This document shows, in pieces, positions 7,206 through 14,549 of a stretch of 15,572 bases of DNA. The first letter of the stretch is position 1. Each line of letters opens with the position of its first letter. Location: assembly GCA_018064385.1 (NCBI GenBank), contig JAGHVI010000025.1, forward strand, positions 1 to 15,572. The letters run 5' to 3'. The notes beneath the pieces are model-generated. The model ran no database searches, had not been told where the DNA came from, and worked only from the letters and a program-made list of their open reading frames with translations. The position numbers and the translations under genes are program-made. The DNA is from Candidatus Minthenecus merdequi (GTDB lineage: Bacteria; Bacteroidota; Bacteroidia; Bacteroidales; Paludibacteraceae).

Positions 7206-8995
7206 AATTCTATTCTTTTTACTATTGGTTTGCCGTCAGGTGTTGTGTTTGGATTAGACGAGGCAAAAAGACGTGCCACAAGGCGTTCTCTTTCTTCTTG
7301 ACTGAGATGTTCACGGCGTATCCTGCTGGCACAACGGGCAATACGTGAAGCCAACTGCGATTTCATCTCACGTTGCAACTCTACAATCCCCTCGCGTGTG
7401 TCGTGTATGATTTCTTTGATAAGAGCTATTCTGTCAGCATCTTCTGCAAGAACAGCCGGTACAGAAGTAATCCTATACATCGAACGTCCGAACTGCTCAA
7501 AACGAAAACCTACCTCTTCCAAATCTTTTTCCAACTCCGTAAATATACATTCGCTGTCTCCATCAAGCTCTAAAATCTCGTCGAACATTATTCTCTGCGA
7601 AAGCACCTCCATCTTGCTTTGCATCATCCTATCATACTCTATCCGATAGACCGCTGCCGGAACATCAATCACCACAAGTCCTGAACTGAGAGCAACACAT
7701 AGCCATTTGCCTCGGAAGAAGATTGACTCACCGACGTTTTCATTTTTATCTGATATTGTTTTTTCGGGCGATTTTACCTTTAATTCATCTCCACGGAAAT
7801 CAAGTTTTTGGTCTTTCCCTTCAATCACCTCGTTTTTCAACCCCTGAAACATCTCTTGCCAGTTACGCTCAACATGCTTTCTGCCACAGGAGCGGAATGG
7901 GTCGTAATTTCTGTCAAAATTGACTTCCGGCATCTTCGGATGCGCTCCTTCATAGTAATTAGGAATCTCAACATCTTTGTCAAATTCCATAGGTGCCGTG
8001 ACGTTGAATTTGCCAAGAGCCTCACGCACACAGACCATCAGTATTGAGAATATCTCCTTCTCGTCCTCGAATTTTACCTCAGTTTTTGTTGGATGTATGT
8101 TTACGTCAACTGCTGATGGTTTGACATTTATCTTGATAAAAAAGAGAGGAACAACTCCATTTTGCAGCATACGATCGTATGCCTGGACAACCGCACGGCG
8201 AAGAAAAGGATGCATTATGAAGCGATTGTTGGCAAGGAAAACTTGCTGTGTATATTTGCCCGCAGATTCAGGACGCCCTACAAAACCATCTATGTTAACA
8301 ATCGTAGTCTCAGCATGAATTGGTATTAAGTCTTGTGCAAAGTTTTTCTTGTTCTTACCATAAAGTTGCGTTACACGCTGACGGAAATTACCAGATGGAA
8401 GGTTCATCATCAATTCATCGCCATTGTAAAGTTCAAATGCCACATTCTCATGAGCAATGGCAACACGCTGAAACTCCGTTAGAATGTTCTTCATCTCCGT
8501 TTCGTCAGTCTTGAGAAATTTGCGACGTGCAGGAATGTTGTAGAAGAGGTTTTTTACCACAAAGCGTGTGCCTTTTTGGCACTCAATAGGCTCTTGACGT
8601 TCAACCTTACTTCCATTGATTTCAATCAGCACCCCTACTCTATCCTCCTCACGACGTGTACGAACCTCAACCTGCGCAACAGCCGCAATAGAGGCCAATG
8701 CCTCACCACGAAAGCCCATAGTCTGAATTTCAAACAAATCTTCAGCATCGCGTATTTTGCTTGTGGCATGACGTTCAAATGACATTCGTGCGTCACTCTC
8801 GCTCATTCCACAGCCGTTGTCAATCACCTGAATAGACTGACGACCTGCTCCTGTAATAATAACCTTGACAAGCGTCGCACCTGCATCTACCGCATTCTCA
8901 GTTAATTCCTTGACCACTGAGGCAGGACGCTGTACAACCTCACCAGCGGCTATCTGATTGGCAACAGAATCTGGTAATTGACGAACTATATCCAT
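7202..8995 (-). CDS. mutL: DNA mismatch repair protein MutL
   Basis: 597-aa MutL, the GHKL ATPase that links MutS mismatch recognition to downstream repair. The N-terminal ATPase is complete: E30 with TENAVDAGA (32-40), DNGCGM (59-64), TMGFRGEALASIAA (92-105), GTRFVVKNLFYNIPARRKFL (142-161), and NIHPTKTEVKF (299-309) with the conserved lysine finger. A variable charged linker spans about 340-420, followed by the C-terminal dimerisation domain. That domain has IDVPAAVYRIEYDRM (443-457) where endonuclease-type MutL carries DQHAxxExxxxE, and ends with FASSNPNTTPDGKP rather than a Cys/His metal motif. A nuclease site is therefore not apparent. The start lies 2 bases downstream of the preceding gene's stop, and the end overlaps apbE by 4 bases. 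Confidence 0.95.
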   Translation of the reverse strand: MDIVRQLPDSVANQIAAGEVVQRPASVVKELTENAVDAGATLVKVIITGAGRQSIQVIDNGCGMSESDARMSFERHATSKIRDAEDLFEIQTMGFRGEALASIAAVAQVEVRTRREEDRVGVLIEINGSKVERQEPIECQKGTRFVVKNLFYNIPARRKFLKTDETEMKNILTEFQRVAIAHENVAFELYNGDELMMNLPSGNFRQRVTQLYGKNKKNFAQDLIPIHAETTIVNIDGFVGRPESAGKYTQQVFLANNRFIMHPFLRRAVVQAYDRMLQNGVVPLFFIKINVKPSAVDVNIHPTKTEVKFEDEKEIFSILMVCVREALGKFNVTAPMEFDKDVEIPNYYEGAHPKMPEVNFDRNYDPFRSCGRKHVERNWQEMFQGLKNEVIEGKDQKLDFRGDELKVKSPEKTISDKNENVGESIFFRGKWLCVALSSGLVVIDVPAAVYRIEYDRMMQSKMEVLSQRIMFDEILELDGDSECIFTELEKDLEEVGFRFEQFGRSMYRITSVPAVLAEDADRIALIKEIIHDTREGIVELQREMKSQLASRIARCASRIRREHLSQEERERLVARLFASSNPNTTPDGKPIVKRIEL

Positions 8996-8996
8996 A

Positions 8997-9296
8997 TCAC
9001 ATTAAAAGAAACAAAAAAACAAGTATTAGTAATACTGCTATTATCGCAAAACGTATGTTTGCAGCACGTGCAGCACTGCGCACGTCACTGCCAGAAACAC
9101 CGCCTTCTATTTGGTGCAGACGACGGAACGAACCTCGTTTAATAGACGTCTTGAACTCCTCCTGCTGGATTCCTAATTCTTTGTTTACCCTGTTTTCACG
9201 CTCCTCACGCGCTTCTTTCTCTGGGTCGTAATATATGTTCACATGATTGAAACCACGTGGCTTTGGAGTATGGAAAATTTTCAGTCCTAATGGCAT
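8997..9296 (-). CDS. Small conserved-looking tail-anchored protein
   Basis: 99-aa protein of unknown function. The N-terminal half contains TPKPRGFNHVNIYYDPEKEA (10-29), followed by a highly charged, probably helical stretch (about 25-60). The last 18 residues (82-99) form one very hydrophobic segment running to the C-terminus. This is the layout of a C-tail-anchored membrane protein with a cytoplasmic N-terminal part. I recall similar small proteins with a KPR.FN....YDPEKE motif beside mutL in other Bacteroidales, but no function is known to me. It sits 34 bases after dapF and 1 base before mutL, so it is very likely cotranscribed with both. The tight packing and sensible domain layout support a real gene. 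Confidence 0.75.
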   Translation of the reverse strand: MPLGLKIFHTPKPRGFNHVNIYYDPEKEAREERENRVNKELGIQQEEFKTSIKRGSFRRLHQIEGGVSGSDVRSAARAANIRFAIIAVLLILVFLFLLM

Positions 9297-9330
9297 TGAT
9301 TTTTATTTTTAAGAGTGGTTCTATAAATTA

Positions 9331-10137
9331 CTACCACAACATCTCCCCTTCAAACACCCGTGTTGCAGTACCGGTCATATAAACTTGACAGTCTGCACTG
9401 ACGACAATTCGCAGCACGCCTCCGCGTAATTCAATCTCAAGAGGCTCATCGTACGACATAATTCCTAAACGGCAATAAGCAGCTGCAACAGCGCATGCAC
9501 CTGTACCGCAAGCCATTGTTTCGCCACTTCCCCTTTCCCATACTCTCATACGTATGCGCCTTTCTGAAACTATCTCAGTTATTTCTGTATTAACACGGTC
9601 GGGAAAAAGTTCATAATGTTCAAAAAGCGGTCCATATTGGGCAAGGTCAAAATCCATCACATTCTCAACAGGCACAACCAGATGAGGATTGCCCACGTCA
9701 ACAGATGTTCCTTTGACCACAAGGTCGGCAACTTTCAGTTCACACTCGATAAAGCCACAGGTTGCAATACCCATAGCCACGGTGACGCTTGCCACCTTGC
9801 CGTCATCACCAACAGCAAGACGAAGTCTCTTGATTCCACTGAGCGTCTCTACCGTAATCTCATCTTTGCGGACAATACCCTCGTCATATACGTATTTCCC
9901 CACGCAACGTATTGCGTTGCCGCACATTCTGCCCTCACTGCCGTCAGCATTGAACATTCGCATACGGCAATCAGCCACACGTGAGCGCATAATCAGAACA
10001 ACACCGTCGCCACCCACACCGCAATGGCGGTCGGACATGACGACGGCGAGTTTCTCAATCTCCAATGGTTCCTGATTTCTGATACAGTCTATATAGATGT
10101 AGTCATTACCAAGACCATGCATCTTGGTGAATCTCAT
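9331..10137 (-). CDS. dapF: Diaminopimelate epimerase
   Basis: 268-aa cofactor-independent epimerase converting LL-diaminopimelate to meso-diaminopimelate, the peptidoglycan cross-linker and lysine precursor. Diagnostic segments are TKMHGLGNDYIYID at the N-terminus, GVGGDGVVLI (40-49), NADGSEGRMCGNAIRCV holding catalytic Cys72, GNPHLVVPVE in the middle, and GSGETMACGTGACA holding the second catalytic cysteine (about Cys210). Length and the paired two-lobe layout are normal. The start overlaps the yebC stop by one base (TAATG), so it is probably translationally coupled to yebC. asd occurs four genes downstream in the same run. Confidence 0.96.
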   Translation of the reverse strand: MRFTKMHGLGNDYIYIDCIRNQEPLEIEKLAVVMSDRHCGVGGDGVVLIMRSRVADCRMRMFNADGSEGRMCGNAIRCVGKYVYDEGIVRKDEITVETLSGIKRLRLAVGDDGKVASVTVAMGIATCGFIECELKVADLVVKGTSVDVGNPHLVVPVENVMDFDLAQYGPLFEHYELFPDRVNTEITEIVSERRIRMRVWERGSGETMACGTGACAVAAAYCRLGIMSYDEPLEIELRGGVLRIVVSADCQVYMTGTATRVFEGEMLW

Positions 10138-10862
10138 TACTCTTCCTCTGGCTCAGCCATATTGTGGAACACATTTTGAACGTCTTCGTCTTCTTCAATT
10201 TTCTCAATAAGTTTGTTGACGCTCTCCATCTGTTCCGGAGTCAATGTCTTGGTGTCTTGTGGAATACGTACAAATTCTGAAGATGTAATTTCAAAACCGT
10301 TCTCCTCAAGATATTTTTGAATAGCCGAGTTTTGAGCAAATTCACCATAAAGTACAATCTCATCCTCTTCCTCATAAAGCTCGTCAACACCAAAGTCTAT
10401 GAGTTCAAGTTCGAGTTCGTCAAGTTCTACACCTTCTTTCTTTTTTACATGGAAAGTGCACTTATGGTCAAAAAGAAATTCCAAGGAACCAGATGTACCA
10501 AGTGAACCACCGAATTTGTTGAAATAACTGCGGATATTAGCTACTGTACGTGTGTTGTTGTCTGTTGCAGTCTCAACAAAAATTGCAATACCATGAGGAG
10601 CATAACCCTCAAAGTTAACCTCTTTATAATCGGTAAAATCTTTTGAAAGTGCTTTTTTGATAGCGCGGTCAACGTTATCCTTTGGCATATTCTCTTTTTT
10701 TGCTGTTGCCATCAAAGCACGAAGGCGAGGATTGGTATCAGGATCACCGCCACCAGACTTTGCTGCGATAGTAATTTCTTTACCTAATTTCGTAAACACA
10801 CGGGCCATATTACCCCAGCGTTTCATTTTTCTTGCTTTGCGATATTCAAAAGCTCTTCCCAT
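10137..10862 (-). CDS. yebC: YebC/PmpR/TACO1-family protein
   Basis: 241-aa YebC-family protein. The family was first described as DNA-binding regulators (PmpR) and is now also linked to translation of difficult, for example proline-rich, stretches (TACO1/YebC). The N-terminus is diagnostic: GRAFEYRKARKMKRWGNMAR, then TKLGKEITIAAKSGGGDPDT, NPRLRALMATAKKENMPKDN, and later EGYAPHGIAI and GGSLGTSGSLEFLF. The acidic C-terminus, ending in EPEEE, is usual for the family. It is the first gene of the long minus-strand operon: a Bacteroidetes promoter lies about 35 bases upstream of its ATG, and its stop overlaps the dapF start. Whether it acts on DNA or on ribosomes cannot be read from the sequence. 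Confidence 0.94.
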   Translation of the reverse strand: MGRAFEYRKARKMKRWGNMARVFTKLGKEITIAAKSGGGDPDTNPRLRALMATAKKENMPKDNVDRAIKKALSKDFTDYKEVNFEGYAPHGIAIFVETATDNNTRTVANIRSYFNKFGGSLGTSGSLEFLFDHKCTFHVKKKEGVELDELELELIDFGVDELYEEEDEIVLYGEFAQNSAIQKYLEENGFEITSSEFVRIPQDTKTLTPEQMESVNKLIEKIEEDEDVQNVFHNMAEPEEE

Positions 10863-10897
10863 TGTAGTATGATTTTGTTTATTATTTTTTCAGGCTG

Positions 10898-10929
10898 CAA
10901 ATTTACAACTTTTTCTTGAATTATCCAAT
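10898..10929 (-). promoter_or_regulatory. Bacteroidetes-type promoter of the yebC-dapF-mutL operon
   Basis: On the minus strand TAAATTTG (10898-10905) matches TAnnTTTG, and ATTG (10926-10929) lies 20 bases upstream as a fair -33 element. It is the only convincing promoter I see for the nine-gene run that ends with kamC. It lies between the yebC start and the end of rlmI. Confidence 0.65.
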
Positions 10930-10958
10930 AAATTGTCTGTATTTTTTTCAACTTTGAC

Positions 10959-12140
10959 TCACTCAACATAAAGCACAAGTCCTTTGAGGTACTCCCCCTC
11001 TGGATGATAAATGTTAATTGGATGGTCAACAGGTTGAGTCAGTCTGTGTAAAATACGAACACGACGACCAGATTGTGCAGCGGCAGTAAAGACCGCAAGA
11101 CGGAATTGTTCAGGTGAAACAGCTTGCGAACATGAGAAAGTAAACAGTATTCCGCCACTGCGAATTGCCTTGAAAGCCATAGCGTTAATCCTTCTATAAC
11201 CTATCAGTGCATTACGAATAACGTCACGATGTTTAGCGAAAGCCGGCGGGTCAAGGACTATAAGGTCATATCTATCGTCTATCTGTGTCAGAAAATCAAA
11301 AGCATCAGCCGCAAAAGCCTCGTGGCGCTTGTCGCCTGGAAAGTTCATAGCTACATTTTCGTTCACCAATTCCACTGCACGTTCTGAAGCGTCAACCGAA
11401 TGAACAATATGTGCATCCCCACGAAGCGCATAAAGCGAGAAACCTCCTGTGTAGCAGAACATATTCAACACATCACGCCCCTTAGCATAACGTTGCAGGA
11501 GAAGCCTGTTCTCCCTTTGGTCGAGAAAAAACCCAGTCTTCTGCCCCTTCAGCCAGTCAGCCCTGAACCTTAGCCCATTCTCAACAGCCAAATCATCACC
11601 GTCCTCAAACGCACCAATAAGATAGCCATCCTTCACAGTTATCGGAGCTTTATGGGGCAACGTCCCTTCTGATTTATAAAACACTTTTTTCACATCAGGC
11701 ACAACCTCAATAATAAGTTCTGCCAACACCTCTCTCACCACATGCATTCCCACCGAATGTGCCTGAAGAACAGCTGTATTACCATAAACATCAATGACAA
11801 CACCAGGCAGATAATCACCCTCACCATGCACCAGACGATAACAATTTGACTGCTGACAACCGGCAAGTTCCAACGATTTCCTCATCTGATAAGCAGTCTC
11901 AAGACGCTGTTTGAAAAAATGACGGTCAACAATCTCATCACTGAACGTCAGCATACGTACAGCAATGCTGCCAATCTGGTAATGTCCATAACCCAGAATC
12001 TCGCCATCACGCGAAATTACTTTAACCACTTCTCCTTCCTCTGGCTCCTCGCTCATACGAGCTATAGCCCCCGAGAAAACCCACGGGTGAAAACGCTTAA
12101 GCGACTCCTCTTTATGAGCCTTGAGTGTTATTATTGTCAT
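10959..12140 (-). CDS. rlmI: Class I SAM-dependent 23S rRNA m5C methyltransferase, RlmI type
   Basis: 393-aa methyltransferase of the RlmI family, which methylates C1962 of 23S rRNA (E. coli numbering). The N-terminal PUA-like domain begins with KAHKEESLKRFHPWVFSGAI. The middle has EGTLPHKAP, followed by the TGFFLDQRENR segment (202-212). The Rossmann methyltransferase shows VLNMFCYTGGFSLYAL (224-239), the catalytic-loop DLIVLDPPAFAKHR (292-305) and FTFSCSQ (333-339), with Cys337 the likely nucleophile. I start at the ATG at 12138-12140 because the family begins just before this lysine-rich segment; a frame-compatible ATG 57 bases upstream would add 19 unrelated residues. With this start it still overlaps the 3' end of the exonuclease gene by 29 bases. 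It is last in a three-gene operon and ends just before the yebC promoter. Confidence 0.9.
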   Translation of the reverse strand: MTIITLKAHKEESLKRFHPWVFSGAIARMSEEPEEGEVVKVISRDGEILGYGHYQIGSIAVRMLTFSDEIVDRHFFKQRLETAYQMRKSLELAGCQQSNCYRLVHGEGDYLPGVVIDVYGNTAVLQAHSVGMHVVREVLAELIIEVVPDVKKVFYKSEGTLPHKAPITVKDGYLIGAFEDGDDLAVENGLRFRADWLKGQKTGFFLDQRENRLLLQRYAKGRDVLNMFCYTGGFSLYALRGDAHIVHSVDASERAVELVNENVAMNFPGDKRHEAFAADAFDFLTQIDDRYDLIVLDPPAFAKHRDVIRNALIGYRRINAMAFKAIRSGGILFTFSCSQAVSPEQFRLAVFTAAAQSGRRVRILHRLTQPVDHPINIYHPEGEYLKGLVLYVE

Positions 12141-12867
12141 TCTTCTTTGATTTACGTTTATGATATCGATGAGGCCACCTCTCTTTTGGCTTTGCAAATT
12201 TTGCCATCGTTTCTACCTTTTTCTTTGGCACAGTGACACCAAACCTTAAAACAATCATATCCTCAGATATCTGTTTAACGAATTTTGGATCGTCAGCCTG
12301 AAACTGCCTGAAAAGCCGCATACAACTCCATGCGTCAATCGCTGCATAAAGTTGCTGTGCTGGGGTAAGGGGAATAGCCTCCCAGTTTGACAACTGCTGT
12401 GATTTTGAAATTCTCTCGCCAAAAACCAGCGCATAGATTTTCTGCAGTGCAAGTTCCTGAATACCAAAATGTCCAACCATTCTCTGAATATCCACAAATC
12501 CTGAAGGATGGCAGGGCATCCACGACTGAAGAGAGTGAAAATCATCGTGGGTAGAAAGTCCGACTTTGATGACATTCTGATCTTCCAAAAGTTCTTTCAA
12601 CTGTTCATTGTGACCTATCAATTGAAGACGGAAAAGAAAACAAATATCCACAGTCGAGAGTTGCAGCAAGGCTATATGATAACGAAATCCCTTAACAAAA
12701 CTTGGTCGTGTCTCGGTGTCAAACCCTATCATTCGTGCCTCACGCAGAACATTTACAGCATATTCAACCTGCGATGGTTCGTCAATAACCATAATTTTTC
12801 CACGCAAAGAACATAAAGGCAAAACAGCCAGTTCTTCTTTTCCTATTTTTGGCTCGTATGTTTTCAT
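12112..12867 (-). CDS. DEDDy-type 3'-5' exonuclease (RNase D-like)
   Basis: 251-aa protein with a single DnaQ/RNase D-like exonuclease domain and no HRDC domain. The metal-binding residues can be placed: FDTET with D50 and E52 (motif I), KVGLSTHDDFHSL with D108/D109 (motif II), and YAAIDAW with Y174 and D178 (motif III, YxxxD), making it DEDDy class. The basic, low-complexity C-terminus (RYHKRKSKKNDNNN) could contact nucleic acid. Substrate, DNA or RNA, is unknown; lying between a DUF5063 gene and an rRNA methyltransferase gene gives a mild hint towards RNA. The start overlaps the DUF5063 stop by 4 bases (ATGA). Confidence 0.88.
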   Translation of the reverse strand: MKTYEPKIGKEELAVLPLCSLRGKIMVIDEPSQVEYAVNVLREARMIGFDTETRPSFVKGFRYHIALLQLSTVDICFLFRLQLIGHNEQLKELLEDQNVIKVGLSTHDDFHSLQSWMPCHPSGFVDIQRMVGHFGIQELALQKIYALVFGERISKSQQLSNWEAIPLTPAQQLYAAIDAWSCMRLFRQFQADDPKFVKQISEDMIVLRFGVTVPKKKVETMAKFAKPKERWPHRYHKRKSKKNDNNNTQGS

Positions 12868-13382
12868 TCTTGAGACGCAATGTTGCTCTTTGTCACAATC
12901 TCGTGAATAGCAACAAGAGCATTAAGCAGACGTGAACCCCAATATTCACGAAAATCATTCTTACATTCAGCAAGTGCACAATCCAGCAAATCCTCATCTC
13001 CCAAACGAGCAAGGTCAACAAAATTCTTGACAGATTGATAAACATCTGCAACATCCTCAGCAATAGAAGCGTTAATAACCGTATCCGACAATTTAATATC
13101 AGGATGCGAAGCTGTTAGATAACGATCCCGTTCGCCAAAAATACCCTCAAGAGCATTTCGCACTGACGTATATGTAAGTTCATCAACCGAGTGGTCAAGA
13201 CCCTCATCGCAAGCAGAATTTGGCTCGGCAAGTGCGGCTTTTAGGTAAAGAAACGGCAAAAGTTTAGACAATTTGTTTGTAAAATCGTCAGGCTGCAAAT
13301 CCTCAGCCTGCTCTATGAATTTGCAGAATTCCACTGCCACAGTGAGAAATTCTATGCTTCCTTTTGAAAAATTATCTTTCAT
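12864..13382 (-). CDS. DUF5063 domain protein
   Basis: 172-aa, probably all-helical cytoplasmic protein. I assign it to DUF5063 from the N-terminal segment FLTVAVEFCKFIEQAEDL, the central KLLPFLYLKAALA, and the C-terminal REYWGSRLLNALVAIHEI, a combination I recall for this Bacteroidales family. The function is unknown. It is the first gene of an operon with the exonuclease and RlmI; I recall this trio as a conserved neighbourhood, which would suggest a role in RNA processing or ribosome biogenesis, but that is inference. A -7-like element lies 24 bases upstream of the ATG. Confidence 0.75.
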   Translation of the reverse strand: MKDNFSKGSIEFLTVAVEFCKFIEQAEDLQPDDFTNKLSKLLPFLYLKAALAEPNSACDEGLDHSVDELTYTSVRNALEGIFGERDRYLTASHPDIKLSDTVINASIAEDVADVYQSVKNFVDLARLGDEDLLDCALAECKNDFREYWGSRLLNALVAIHEIVTKSNIASQE

Positions 13383-13405
13383 CGTAGGAGTAATAAATCA
13401 AGGTG

Positions 13406-13413
13406 CAAAGTTA
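13406..13413 (-). promoter_or_regulatory. -7 element of the DUF5063 operon promoter
   Basis: TAACTTTG on the minus strand matches TAnnTTTG and lies 24 bases upstream of the DUF5063 ATG. At the expected position 19-21 bases further upstream I find no TTTG or TTG, so the -33 part is missing or weak. Confidence 0.55.
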
Positions 13414-13457
13414 CAATTTTTTTTTGGATAATATGCCATAGTGTCGAAAAAAAATCG

Positions 13458-13465
13458 TACCTTTG
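13458..13465 (+). promoter_or_regulatory. -7 element of the sigma-factor operon promoter
   Basis: TACCTTTG on the plus strand matches TAnnTTTG exactly and lies 56 bases upstream of the sigma-factor ATG. The -33 region is poor, with no TTG at about 13434-13438. The surrounding sequence, tCGTACCTTTGCA, matches that at the tRNA-Cys promoter. An A-run (13447-13454) precedes it, and a T-run (13417-13425) lies on the DUF5063 side. Confidence 0.6.
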
Positions 13466-13521
13466 CATTCCAATAGGATAAAGTGATTCCTTTCTAAAAA
13501 TCGTTATGAAAATTTGAGAAC

Positions 13522-14082
13522 ATGACCACAGACAAAATCGAAGAACTTTTACCTCGGCTCATTAACGCCGAAACAAGAGATACTGCATTCACCGAACTCG
13601 TGAAAGCCACACAGAAAACACTCTATTGGCACATCCGTCGTATTGTAACAATACACGAAGATGCTGATGACGTGCTGCAAAACACATATATAAAAGCTTG
13701 GAAATCTATAGAAAAATTCAAGGGCGAAAGCCAACTATACACTTGGCTCTACCGAATAGCCACAAACGAAGCACTCACACACCTTGCCTCCGAGAGAATG
13801 CGAAGCGCTATGGTGCCACTTGAATTCGAAGAGTTGATGATTTCACGTATGGAAGCTGACGTGTACTATGAAGGCGACGAAATGGCTAAAAAACTCAAAC
13901 GAGCCATTTTGTCTCTGCCGGAAAAACAACGTATGGTCTTCAATATGCGATACTATGACGAGATGCCTTACGCCGAAATATCAAAAATTACCGGCACTTC
14001 TGAAGGTGCTCTAAAAGCATCATATCATATTGCTGTTGAGAAGATTCAAAAATTCGTCAAAGAGGAAGACGACGTTCTATGA
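13522..14082 (+). CDS. ECF (sigma-70 family) RNA polymerase sigma factor
   Basis: 186-aa extracytoplasmic-function sigma factor. Region 2 spans about 20-90 and includes EDADDVLQNTYIKAWKSIEK and SQLYTWLYRIATNEALTHL, covering -10 recognition and core binding. Region 4 spans about 123-178, with SLPEKQRMVFNMRYYDEMPY and a helix-turn-helix around EISKITGTSEGALKASYH for -35 recognition. Region 3 is absent, as in all ECF factors. It is followed after 67 bases by a single-pass membrane protein and then a secreted Spy/CpxP-like protein on the same strand, a typical sigma/anti-sigma/periplasmic-effector arrangement. This points to envelope-stress control, though the signal is unknown. The start is the ATG at 13522; a short upstream ATG frame at 13506 ends at once. 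Confidence 0.93.
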   Translation: MTTDKIEELLPRLINAETRDTAFTELVKATQKTLYWHIRRIVTIHEDADDVLQNTYIKAWKSIEKFKGESQLYTWLYRIATNEALTHLASERMRSAMVPLEFEELMISRMEADVYYEGDEMAKKLKRAILSLPEKQRMVFNMRYYDEMPYAEISKITGTSEGALKASYHIAVEKIQKFVKEEDDVL

Positions 14083-14149
14083 AAAAAAATCTTTTGACAA
14101 ATTAAACCCATATACAATCAACAAGTCTAAACTACAAAAGCTGACAAAA

Positions 14150-14524
14150 ATGGAAAAAAGAATTATAGAAAACGAAAAAGAAGCATTCCAAGTACCTGAA
14201 GGTTACTTCGAAAATTTCGAAGAACGACTATTGGCACGAATCAAAAAAGATGAGACCGTTCAAAAACAAGTAAACAAGACCAAAACAAGACAACTTTGGA
14301 TAAATCGTGGCGCTATAGCCGTAGCAATCGTGGGCATAATTCTTTTGTTTACAACGTCCATCATCCGTACACAAAACGAAATCGGTGAAAAAACACAGCA
14401 AATAATTGCCGCACAATCTGACGAAAATGATGCATACTACGATGAAATAAGCGATGAACTCTCCAGCCAGGACATTGAAGAGGCTCTCGCTCAAATAGAG
14501 TTCGACGAAGAGGACATTTATTAA
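14150..14524 (+). CDS. Single-pass membrane protein, probable anti-sigma factor
   Basis: 124-aa protein. The N-terminal cytoplasmic part (1-53) contains EAFQVPEGYFENFEERLLARI, a motif I recall from small proteins encoded after ECF sigma factors in Bacteroidetes. One transmembrane helix lies at about 54-72, and the C-terminal 50 residues are strongly acidic and should be periplasmic. Position directly after the sigma gene and the topology suggest an anti-sigma factor that holds the sigma at the membrane. There is no recognisable zinc-binding HxxxCxxC anti-sigma motif. I use the ATG at 14150; a frame-compatible ATG at 14030 would overlap the sigma gene by 53 bases and add an unlikely basic extension. 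Confidence 0.75.
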   Translation: MEKRIIENEKEAFQVPEGYFENFEERLLARIKKDETVQKQVNKTKTRQLWINRGAIAVAIVGIILLFTTSIIRTQNEIGEKTQQIIAAQSDENDAYYDEISDELSSQDIEEALAQIEFDEEDIY

Positions 14525-14549
14525 CCTTAAATCAAAATACTACTTTATT

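Noticed and set aside
9616..10075. Plus-strand open frames antisense to dapF
   Set aside because: dapF is full length with both catalytic cysteines, and the antisense translations show no family features.
12141..12197. Longer RlmI start
   Set aside because: The extra 19 residues are translated from inside the exonuclease gene and lie before the point where the family normally starts.
14030..14149. Longer anti-sigma-like protein overlapping the sigma gene
   Set aside because: The extension is very basic, lies partly in the sigma coding sequence, and is replaced by a good ATG directly before the conserved N-terminal region.
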